A DNA stretch of 64,000 bases from Petrosia ficiformis. Taxonomy: Eukaryota; Porifera; Demospongiae; Haplosclerida; Petrosiidae. Numbering within the stretch: position 1 is the first letter of the stretch; each line of letters starts with the position of its first letter. Under the pieces are notes generated by a model. The model searched no databases and was not told the DNA's origin. It was given only the letters and a program-made list of their open reading frames with translations. The position numbers and the translations under genes were made by a program. Below are positions 23,085-33,103 of the stretch, in pieces. The stretch lies in the NCBI GenBank assembly GCA_947044365.1, contig OX345643.1, positions 6,057,501 through 6,121,500 on the forward strand, given 5' to 3'.

Positions 23085-24355
23085 CACTAAAGGCTTGATA
23101 TTCAGGCAACACGCTATCATAAATATTTCATGCTCACTAAAAGCTTGATATTCAGGCAACACGCTATCATAAATATTCCATGCTCACTACTCACTAAAGG
23201 CTTGATATTCAGGCAACACGCTATCATAAATATTTCATGCTCACTAAAGGCTTGATACTCAGGCAACACGCTATCATAAATATTTCATGCTCACTACTCT
23301 CTAAAGGCTTGATATTCAGGCAACACGCTATCATAAATATTCCATGCTCACTAAAGGCTTGATATTCAGGCAACACGCTATCATAAATATTTTACGCTCA
23401 CTACTCTCTAAAGGCTTGATATTCAGGCAACATGCTATCACAAATATTTTATGCTCACTAAAGGCTTGATATTCAGGCAACACGCTATCATAAATATTTT
23501 ACACTCACTACTCTCTAAAGGTTACATGCTCACTACTCACTAAAGGCTTGATATTCAGGCAACACGCAATCATAAATATTTCATGTTCACTAAAGGCTTG
23601 ATATTCAGGCAACACGCTATCATAAATATTTCATGTTCACTAAAGGCTTGATATTCAGGCAACACGCTATCATAAATATTTTACGCTCACTACTCTCTAA
23701 AGGCTTGATATTCAGGCAACACACTATCATAAATATTTTATGCTCACTAAAGGCTTGATATTCAGGCAACACGCTATCATAAATATTCCATGCTCACTAA
23801 AGGCTTGATATTCAGGCAACACGCTATCATAAATATTTCATGCTCACTACTCTCTAAAGGCTTGATATTCAGGCAACACGCTATCATAAATATTCCATGC
23901 TCTCTAAAGGCTTGATATTCAGGCAACACGCTATCATAAATAATTTACGCTCACTACTCTCTAAAGGCTTGATATTCAGGCAACATGCTATCACAAATAT
24001 TTTATGCTCACTAAAGGCTTGATATTCAGGCAACACGCTATCATAAATATTTTACGCTCACTACTCTCTAAAGGCTTGATATTCAGGCAACACGCTATCA
24101 TAAATATTTTACGCTCACTACTCTCTAAAGGCTTAATATTTTACGCTCACTACTCTCTAAAGGTTACATGCTCACTACTCTCCAAAGGCTTAATATTCAG
24201 GCAACACGCTATCATAAATATTTCATGTTCACTACTCTCTAAAGGCTTGATATTCAGGCAACACGCTATCATAAATATTTCATGCTCACTGAAGGCTTGA
24301 TATTCAGGCAACACGCTATCATAAATATTTCATGCTCACTGCTCTCTAAAGGCTT
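23085..24355. repeat. Satellite block 2 (GGCTTGATATTCAGGCAACACG family)
   Basis: Same unit as 19610-20885, about 24 copies with more TTTTACGCTCACTACTCTC variants. It is followed by spacer B, as block 1 is followed by spacer A, which fixes the duplicated order: satellite, spacer, second satellite, exon-like pieces. Confidence 0.93.
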
Positions 24356-25360
24356 GATGTCCACAATTTGTGGTCAATTCAGACTATTCCTTTATGCTGG
24401 ACCTATAGCCTAGTTGTGTCACTCTATATTAACAAATACACACATTATTTCTTATAATAATTCTCACAAAGTCTGGAGAACATCAATGGAGAAGAGTACA
24501 TCAAACAGGCTAAGCTACTCCACACCTATTAAAAGTAACATAAATGATGAGATCCTAACAATTCATCTGCTTGTTTACCTTGTACATCAGGACATCACAA
24601 AGTTGTGGATGAACAAGATATGGACTAGCTATAGCCCGTTATGGTAGACAATCTGTATGGAAATATTCAACACTATCTCTATGAAGCTTAGGCTTGAATG
24701 ATACACTTTACACTACTATAATATACTACAGTCTTTCACAAAGCAATGCTCACTAGTATACTTCAATCTATTGTAGCATTCTATAGCAGTGATAATTAAT
24801 ACATGCTCACAATTATTTATATATACTTCAATCTATTGTAATGTCTATAAAGCAACTCAATACATGCTCACTAGTCTATAAAACTGAATATATGCTCACT
24901 ACTATATATATACACTTCATACTATATGCTCACTACAAAATCTCTACTCTGCCTAGTACTATCATCTCAAGCTTATAATGTAAATTATAAAAGCTCTCTC
25001 ATGCTATCAGTACTGAATTCTAAGAAGCTTCTCAGGCTGGTCACAGTATCTTAAGAAATTTTCTACACTACACTATCTTACAATACAGTACAATACATAT
25101 AATATACAATATATATATAATATACAGTAATATACAATACATGTTATATGTATAAAAAATAGTACACATACATCAATTATAACAATATTTGATATTTATA
25201 GTATTTATTTCAAACAAACAAGACAAACAGGACATACAGGTTTTTCAAACCGGTTTTAAATTTTTATTAAAAGAAGAAATAAATGAACACACAGAACACA
25301 TATAGAACCCGTTTTAAAATTTATATTTCAAAGATGACAAACAGACATGAATTACCCCAC
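24356..25360. other. Spacer B of the segmental duplication
   Basis: Diverged copy of 20886-21805 with several small indels. A 77-codon plus-strand frame at 24414-24647 is not preserved in spacer A, so it is not treated as a gene. Confidence 0.7.
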
Positions 25361-25361
25361 A

Positions 25362-26195
25362 AATAGTGTGTGGTGCATACTTATCTATAATACTTATCTA
25401 TAGTGTGTTGTGCATACTTATCTATAATACTTATCTATAGTGTGTGGTGCATACTTATCTATAATACTTATCTATAGTGTATGGTGCATACTTATCTATA
25501 ATACTTATCTATAGTGTATGGTGCATACTTATCTATAATACTTATCTATAGTGTGTGGTGCATACTTATCTATAATACTTATCTATAGTGTGTGGTGCAT
25601 ACTTATCTATAATACTTATCTATAGTGTATGGTGCATACTTATCTATAATACTTATCTATAGTGTATGGTGCATACTTATCTATAATACTTATCTATAGT
25701 GTGTGGTGCATACTTATCTATAGTGTATGTGCATACTTATCTAGGATAAATACTTATCTATAGTGTATGGTGCATACTTATCTATAATACTTATCTATAG
25801 TGTGTGGTGCATACTTATCTATAGTGTATGTGCATACTTATCTAGGATAAATACTTATCTATAGTGTATGGTGCATACTTATCTATAATACTTATCTATA
25901 GTGTGTGGTGCATACTTATCTATAATACTTATCTATAGTGTGTGGTGCATACTTATCTATAATACTTATCTATAGTGTGTGGTGCATACTTATCTATAAT
26001 ACTTATCTATAGTGTGTGGTGCATACTTATCTATAATACTTATCTATAGTGTGTGGTGCATACTTATCTATAATACTTATCTATAGTGTGTTGTGCATAC
26101 TTATCTATAATACTTATCTATAGTGTGTGGTGCATACATATCTATAGTGTGTGGTGCATACATATCTATAGTGTGTGGTGCATACTTATCTATTT
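25362..26195. repeat. Satellite ATACTTATCTATAGTGTGTGGTGC, copy B
   Basis: Same unit as 21808-22365 but expanded to about 830 bp. It ends in the same TTTGGCGCAACGC boundary and is followed by the same GATCTATATAAGCCTC flank. Confidence 0.92.
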
Positions 26196-26408
26196 GGCGC
26201 AACGCTTTTTGGCGCAATGCAATACATGATCTATATAAGCCTCAGTACCTCACCTAGGTAATACTGAGCTCATATTACACACAAGACAATTATTATATAA
26301 TATACACACATGAAAATAATACATTATAAATTACATTTAGTATTACATTAGCAAGTAATTATACATTATAGATCATACGATTGAATACGTCAGATCAACA
26401 GCTCCATA

Positions 26409-27842
26409 TTATAGCAATACAGGATGTCTGCAACTATAGGTAGCATCATCAGAACCCAAGATACAGGAGCCCATAACTATAGTGTCATTAGTACCTGAGG
26501 GGTATAGTAAACCCACGACATGAGTACCTGAAAATTAACAGATACAGGTTTGTAATAATGAATGATGAAGAATTGTGAACTATATAATGACATGTAATAT
26601 TTTTTTAATCTAAACACATGAGTTTGACACAACTACTGATATAATCATAATATAATAAAATTATAATTGTAAATTAGGCATTATACACATATTACTATAC
26701 CTCCTTCTCAGAGGAGCAACAAACTAAAATTATGTGACAAAAAGGGAAACTTTTGCAAAATAATTTTGATCAAATGCTTATGTTTAAATGGCTACCACTT
26801 TACCATTTTGGAAGTTAATGAAATTTGGTAGCTCTTCCCTTAGCAGACAAAAAGCAACACAACACATTACATATAGATGAGGACAGTTACTACATCCTTA
26901 ACTATTATATAGTATACTATATTACATCTAGCTCTTCCCTTAGCAGACAAAAAGCAACACATCACATTACATATAGATGAGGACAGTTACTACATGCTTA
27001 ACTATTATATAGTATACTATATTACATCTAGCTCTTCCCTTAGCAGACCAAAAGCAACACATCACATTACATATAGATGAGGACAGTTACTACATGCTTA
27101 ACTATTATATAGTATACTATATTACATCTAGCTCTTCCCTTAGCAGACCAAAAGCAACACATCACATTACATATAGATGAGGACAGTTACTACATGCTTA
27201 ACTATTATATAGTATACTATATTACATCTAGCTCTTCCCTTAGCAGACCAAAAGCAACACATCACATTACATATAGATGAGGACAGTTACTACATGCTTA
27301 ACTATTATATAGTATACTATATTACATCTAGCTCTTCCCTTAGCAGACCAAAAGCAACACATCACATTACATATAGATGAGGACAGTTACTACATGCTTA
27401 ACTATTATATAGTATACTATATTACATGTATATTCACTCCCTTGACAAACAAAAAGGCTACATACATACAATAAAATACAATGGGGCTGTTTGAATCTAG
27501 TCAATTTGTCTACTTAAAATAATCTACAAATCTCAGAATACAATACTAATTAATAATCAATAATAAACAAATAATAGTAGTACAATACTAATCATAAACA
27601 TATAAATAAACAAATTGTTATTAGAATTTAGTCTAAAAATAAACAATAGTATTTCTTGACATGCAAAATTAGTTATAATTGACTGCTTCAATAATTTTTT
27701 AATACAATACTAAAGCTGACGTACTGTTTTCGTTTTTCAGGGAGATGTGTATAGTAAATTATCTAATTGAGACAACATACTTTAATATCTCACCTTGTAG
27801 GTTACTACGACTAGTCGAGCAGCCAACACCATCCACAGAGAT
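26409..27842 (-). pseudogene. Exon-like cassette pair, copy 2 (unknown)
   Basis: Minus-strand pieces at 27842-27794 (acceptor AAATAG, donor CTACAAG then GTGAGA) and 26527-26409. The terminal piece encodes exactly the same 38 residues as copy 1; the only base difference is a synonymous Leu codon beside the stop. The upstream piece reads ISVDGVGCSTSRSNLQ, with three residue changes from copy 1. The intervening DNA is about 1.27 kb because a 95-bp tandem repeat expanded inside it. The same caution applies: no start or 5' exons are identified. Confidence 0.3.
26880..27430. repeat. ~95-bp tandem repeat, about six copies
   Basis: Nearly identical units containing CTCTTCCCTTAGCAGACCAA, ATCACATTACATATAGATGA and AACTATTATATAGTATACTA. 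High identity suggests recent amplification. No coding potential. Confidence 0.93.
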
Positions 27843-28336
27843 CTATTTCTGAGTCTCTACTGTACATTTTGAACCACGACTCACTTGCAGGTATATGCAC
27901 TTGCTATAAAAAAGAAGTCAAGTTTATACATGCAATTGAGTGAATTATTACAAACATAGAATTTTTATATATGGTCTATGCCAAGCAATTCTGGAATCAC
28001 CACAGGCAATACTAAGTATAAACGTCTGCTATAATAAAAAGCTATCACCTACTTTTAGTTAATGCAGTAATAAATAGTAAGTCCAACTTAGGTATGTTGT
28101 CTCAATTAGATAATTTACTATACACATCTCCCTGAAATAAGAAAACAGTATGTCAACTTTAGTATTGTATTAAAAAATTATTGAAGCATTCAATTATAGG
28201 CTTAGTTGAGTATCTCAGCTTACAACATATTTATTAACAGTAAAGCTCACATTACAATCTAAATTTCTTTTCAACTGTTTTGTCTCAGGCACATGTGGTG
28301 TAACAATTATAGTTGAGACATACATACTTTTATTAC

Positions 28337-28640
28337 CTTGTAGGTTGCTGTTACTGGTAGAGCAGCCAACACTGCATATTGAGAATGCTTATGAACCTCA
28401 ACTCCATACAGGTATAACAGCCAGTACTGTCCGTTGAGAAAGCTCTACTCAAAAGGTAGCCATAACTGGAAACATCACTGAGGTATATTGCTATAAAAAA
28501 GAAAGTAAAGTTTCGTACATGCAATTAGCACAGACACAATAGAGCTGTATAGTGTAGAGATACATGCTTTAATATCTCACCTTGTATGCTGCTATGACCA
28601 GTAGAGCGAGCCAACACTATCCACCAAGAACAACTTCTTA
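28337..28640 (-). pseudogene. Cassettes 3 and 4 of the same exon-like family
   Basis: Two further minus-strand copies of the upstream cassette. Copy 3 ends at 28337 with a donor (CTACAAG then GTAATA) and reads SVGCSTSNSNLQ. Copy 4 ends at 28581 (ACAAG then GTGAGA) but has an extra base in the Gly-Cys codons, breaking the frame. An older, diverged copy (TDSTGCYTC) lies within 28400-28450. Upstream of copies 2 and 3 the sequence TTGCTATAAAAAAGAA is shared, so the repeat unit is longer than the cassette. Confidence 0.3.
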
Positions 28641-28880
28641 GTTTTGGCTTTACACAGCTAGACACAATAGAGGTACACACGCCACCTTCTGAAATTTATA
28701 GCTTCTCTGTCTGGCAGCATGCACAGAATTTTTGTTTGGTGGGATATAACTGAGCTACGAGAACAGCTTCTGAGCTTCAACTTTACACGGCTGGACACAA
28801 TAGACCTTCTGAAACTTAGAGCTCCTCTGGTTTGTAACGAGTATGCACTGGCTTTTTGTTTAGCACTGTTTGGCGGGGTA
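28640..28880. repeat. Direct duplication of ~115 bp
   Basis: ACTTCTTAGTTTTGGCTTTA with ACAGCTAGACACAATAGA, then CTTCTGAAATTTATAGCTTC, recurs about 110 bases downstream with changes (CTTCTGAGCTTCAACTTTAC and CTTCTGAAACTTAGAGCTCC). No gene is seen. Confidence 0.6.
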
Positions 28881-29023
28881 GAGAACTGAGCATGCGTATA
28901 ATTACCACGTGGGTAATTATCAGAGCCCCACCCACAATTATATGCTCATAACTTTAGTTTCAAGCTTACAACATAATTATAATACTTGAATTCAGTGTAA
29001 ATTTGATATAAAATTGTCTCTCA

Positions 29024-29409
29024 TTGCAGTCATGCTTGCTAACTTATAAAAGCAATGCCGTATTTATTGTGAATTTCATCAATGGAGCATTTGATAGCGA
29101 ACTCTTCAGCTTTTTGGAAGAAAATCAAAGTGACACTAATGGAAGTGGTTCAAGAGAATTTCCAAGTTACTTGACAGCAGCTTTGAAAAAAAATGCGAAT
29201 CCGCTTTTAAGTTTTGGAAGGCAAATCAAAGTAGATACCCAACTCTTTCAAAAATTGCCAGAATTTATCTAGGGGTGCCCAGCAACATCTGCACCAGTTG
29301 AGCAAGTATTTAGTCATGCTGGGAACATAATGTGCCCAGATTGCTCAAGACTCCTACCAAAGAACTTTGAAAATTTGGTTTTCTTAAAAGTTAACATGAA
29401 CTTGATGTA
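29024..29409 (+). pseudogene. hAT transposase C-terminal remnant, frameshifted
   Basis: Only the C-terminal end of a hAT-superfamily transposase remains. From 29024 to about 29210 one frame is open (REFPSYLTAALKKNANPLL). The family motif FWKANQSRYPTL and IARIYLGVP lie in another frame at 29212-29280. The first frame then resumes with ATSAPVEQVFSHAGNIMC and ends LKVNMNLM-stop at 29409. ATSAPVEQVFS is the hallmark of the hAT dimerisation domain. The two small indels and an in-frame stop at 29270 mark it as dead. It could relate to the hAT-type MITEs in this window, but no terminal repeat was found. Confidence 0.85.
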
Positions 29410-29660
29410 ATTCAATTAAAACAAAACTAATTCTAATTGTAATTAATTGTTATCATAATTTAATTGTAATTCTAATTGTAATTAATTATTATCATAATTT
29501 AATTGTAATTCTAATTGTAATTAATTATTATCATAATTTAATTGTAATTCTAATTGTAATTAATTATTATCATAATTAATTTTAATTGTAATTCTAATTG
29601 TAATTGAAATTTTTCCTATACAACTAATTCTAATTGTAACAATTAGGTGAAGAGTACAAT
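29405..29660. repeat. TAATTGTAATTCTAATTG tandem repeat
   Basis: Four to five copies of a ~47-bp AT-rich unit (AATTGTAATTCTAATTGTAA, then TTAATTATTATCATAATT) directly after the hAT stop codon. Confidence 0.85.
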
Positions 29661-29664
29661 TACA

Positions 29665-29963
29665 ACAACGGTTGAACAACCCTGACACACATGCTTAGAC
29701 AACAGCGCAACGTCTGCGGATAGACACCCGCTTTTCTGAGCCAGTGTTTAAAACAATCTACTCATTGTCTTCATTTGATTCATGTATCACAGTACTGTAG
29801 TACATAAATACAATTATAGTATTGGTCAAGAACGTTCTGTCATACTAGTCATGTATATTTCACTATAAAATGGTTTGAAATTTATGTTCTGAGGCCACTT
29901 GTTCCGCCACACTTGAATTTTATTTGCAGCGTAATTATATTATATATTATATAACAAAATTAT

Positions 29964-30009
<46 letters not shown>

Positions 30010-30200
30010 TGTAAATCTGCCCATAGTGCATTTTTTGAAACCAAATACTGGGGCAAGTAGTCTGTGGGAAATAACGTAAATATCCTTTTTAATAGTTTTC
30101 TTCTTCCTCATTTCGAAATTTCAAATATCTATATGCTGACGTAATAATTACGCAGAAATAATTCAAGAGATCGAGATCACACAGTACTGTAAAGAGAAAG
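29665..30200. other. Intergenic / 5' region of the DCUN1D3-like gene
   Basis: It includes an (AT)n microsatellite at about 29965-30008 and otherwise unremarkable DNA. No TATA box or binding site can be assigned with confidence. Confidence 0.45.
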
Positions 30201-31058
30201 ATGGGTCAAAAAAGTTCTAAAGAGAATCATAAGAGTCACACGATCGTTCAAAATGGAAAGAAAAATCTTTCCACACCGTTTGAGTCCCCTGTTACGAGAG
30301 CAGAGACAACCAGAAACCAAAACCCACCTCCACCAAGACATGACAGCCAATACCAACATTTTCCAAGTAATAGATATGACTCATCAAGAGCTATGGATAG
30401 TCCAGTAGAAATACCTCCATATCCACTTATACGTCAAACATCTTCTGGTAGTTCTAAAGCTAATCTTCTCGACTTATTTTTCAAAAAGTACAAAGATGAA
30501 TCCGAAGATGCCATTTTAGCCGAAGGTATGGAAAAATTTTGTGATGATCTTGGAGTCAGTCCAACGGATTTCATCGTACTGGTTTTGGCGTGGAAGTTTC
30601 GGGCTGCAGAAATGTGTCGTTTTACGAGAGAAGAATTTGTAAATGGCTGCCAAAGATTGAAAGCAACTGATGTTAAAGGTTTGAAACAAAAATTCCCAGA
30701 GTTAGTCCAGGAAACTCAAAACTCGGAAAAGAGTTTCAAAGAACTCTATCTATTCACATTTTCTTTTGGATTAGATCATTCGTCAGGTCAGCGTGCTTTA
30801 CCATTGGACATGGCAATTCCACTATGGGAGTTATTATTCACTCATTATAACTTCACTCTACTTCCTCTGTGGTTTAAATTCCTCCATGAAAGTGAAACTC
30901 GAGTAATTTCAAGAGACACTTGGAATATGTTTCTTCCATTTATCAAAACAATGAAACCAGATTTTAGTAATTATGATGAATTCGAGGCATGGCCAAGCCT
31001 GTTTGACGACTTCGTTGAACAGCAGCTCGAGAAAGGGTATGTTCACCCTGTGACTTAA
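30201..31058 (+). CDS. DCUN1D3: DCN1-like protein 3 (cullin neddylation co-E3)
   Basis: Promotes NEDD8 transfer from E2 to cullins; DCUN1D3 recruits cullin complexes to membranes through an N-terminal lipid (known for the family). A single exon of 285 codons starts MGQKSSKEN: Gly2 followed by small and basic residues is a myristoylation signal, and MGQ also starts the vertebrate DCUN1D3. Residues about 1-85 are a disordered Ser/Pro-rich region. The PONY/DCUN1 domain follows: FFKKYKDESEDAILAEGMEK, FCDDLGVSPTDF, LAWKFRAAEMCRFTREEF, FSFGLDHSSGQRALPLDMAI, SRDTWNMFLPF and DEFEAWPSLFDDFVEQQLEK. The absence of introns suggests an ancient retrocopy or a naturally intronless locus. It converges with the MRTF gene. 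Confidence 0.95.
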   Translation: MGQKSSKENHKSHTIVQNGKKNLSTPFESPVTRAETTRNQNPPPPRHDSQYQHFPSNRYDSSRAMDSPVEIPPYPLIRQTSSGSSKANLLDLFFKKYKDESEDAILAEGMEKFCDDLGVSPTDFIVLVLAWKFRAAEMCRFTREEFVNGCQRLKATDVKGLKQKFPELVQETQNSEKSFKELYLFTFSFGLDHSSGQRALPLDMAIPLWELLFTHYNFTLLPLWFKFLHESETRVISRDTWNMFLPFIKTMKPDFSNYDEFEAWPSLFDDFVEQQLEKGYVHPVT

Positions 31059-32387
31059 ATGTTAATCTCGTTCCAATACTCTTATTCAAATAGTATTGAA
31101 ATGGGACTTGTATATCAGCCTTTGCTAATCCTGTTTATTGTATATATATATATATGTTATTGTTGCTCTAGATTATCAAAACATTGTGTTTTAATTCGTG
31201 TTTGAATTTATTAATTTATTTAACAACAGTTTGTTTTGTGCAAAATATAAATTATGTTTTTATATGACGCATTTAGTGGACTTGGTGTTTTTAATAAACG
31301 TATATGGTGTACCATTGGTTCAAACAACTTCGTATTTGGCATTGCACAGTTCAGTGACTTTTGGGCCAGATGATGCAGTTATTTGTACTAGTTAGTTTGT
31401 TAATTGGCTCAAGATGTATTCCCAATAGTGCATACACTAATAAGTATTGTTGAGCCAATTTGGCTCTGACTGGACTTCACTGAATGAAGATATTGTACAT
31501 TACTTGTTGCTTCATTAAAATTAATACTACCAGGTCAAGTGATGTCATTCTAGAACTATGGCAGATGATTTCATTGGCTACTTAGGTCATGTGATTACTC
31601 TGCCGTTTTAATAAGAGTTTTAAGTACAATGAAATGCAGTGTACTGAATGTAGACATAGCAAAGAGAAGAATAGTTGTTCATTAAATTAAGAACCATTGG
31701 TCCTTAATTAAGGGTGATTCATTAGGTCATTGTCCTTAATGTACCTGAAACACTATGTGAATACACAATAAAGGTGATTCTTTAGCTGTCATATAACAAA
31801 TTAACTATTCACTTGATTTCAACATAATTGTAACAAAGCAGTTTATAATTAGTTGTAAAGGTGTGGGTGCAGTTTTCTATTAATAAGCAAAGCTGGCAGA
31901 TGTGTTGGACCAGCTCTGCAGGGAGGGGGAGGATGACTGTGCATATATGTGTACAATACATAGTCCCATTGTAGTTGAATCCATACTTCTGATAATAATA
32001 AAAGGTTATTATTAATTATTATCATTAAAAACGAAATCAATGAAGAAATAAACATGAAATCTTAAATGAGTTAACGTTAATTTGAGCAAATTTTATCAAT
32101 TAATGAATAATTTTTAATTGAAGCTTGCATAAATATGACTTGTGTATCACTAAAAAAAATCTAAAATCAAACAAAAAAAAACACAGTGACATGACATGTA
32201 CAAGATGATACAGTATTAATCAAAGGGACAATAATGAATGAACAATTCTCCTCTTTTGGAACAAATGATAGGATTAGCAAAGCAAATGATAAGATTTAAA
32301 AAAGGAACAGTAAAAAGTTAAGAAGTATTAATATGGTACAGTTGGATACATTCACACACAAACTAAACAATGTTTTGGACTACAACA
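31059..32387. other. Convergent intergenic region
   Basis: 3' flanks of DCUN1D3 (+) and MRTF (-). It contains a MITE family-1 fragment at 31283-31470 and repeated GGTGATTC plus CCTTAAT motifs near 31700-31780. No gene is seen. Confidence 0.5.
31283..31470. mobile_element. MITE family 1 (hAT-type), degraded copy
   Basis: It reads GGTGTTTTTAATAAACGTAT, then ATGGTGTACCATTGGTTC, and TTGGCTCAAGATGTATTCCC further on. These align with the intact copies at 47982 and 49368 in opposite orientation. One end is lost. Confidence 0.75.
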
Positions 32388-33039
32388 TTAACTTGTTAAA
32401 TTGAAATCAAGAAGTGGTGAACTGTCATTAGTAAATAATCCTGAATGATTAGTGTCCATGTAAGAATGCATTTCCATACTATTAGCAAATCCATTAAGAT
32501 TCTCTGATGAGTTCTTGTAGCTGTTTCCATCAAGTCCATTTTGGAAGTAATCATAGTGATGAGGTATGTGAGTATCAGGGATGTAGCTATGCATATTAGG
32601 GGATGCCCCTAGTAATGCAGTATCTAGATTAATCAATCCCATATCATTATAGTTCATGGTTCCCAAACTTGGTTTCATCTCGTGACCACTTGATGGTACC
32701 AGACAGACATCGGAACCAGTTTTGAGAGGCTGTGTTGTCCCTCCCATCGGTAATCCAAACATGAGACTATCAGACTGGGGAAGATCTCGATGTTGAGGAA
32801 CATGCTCAAAGTGATTTGGAGGAAGAACTAAACCAGCTGAAAAACAAAAGAGAATATTGTTAAGAATATTGAGATAGTGGCACTGATGAGAAATCAGGGA
32901 ACTAACTAAATATGATTTCTATTTATATAGAACAATAGTTGCTCTTAAATTTCATTGACTTCCTGGTGGACTGACGAGTGATTGAATGTAAGCACTCGAT
33001 CAAAAATATTTTGTGGGACAAGTCAAATTTTGATGAATA

Positions 33040-33103
<64 letters not shown>

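Noticed and set aside
20206..24300. Short frames such as LLSKGLIFRQHAIINI across the GGCTTGATATTCAGGC satellites
   Set aside because: They repeat because the satellite repeats. Frames are interrupted wherever unit length changes and appear on both strands.
24414..24647. 77-codon frame in spacer B
   Set aside because: It is not maintained in the homologous spacer A and has no recognisable motif.
16990..27430. A CRISPR-like array
   Set aside because: Repeats are adjacent or separated by similar, not unique, sequence, and the setting is an intron-bearing animal genome with no cas genes. These are satellites.
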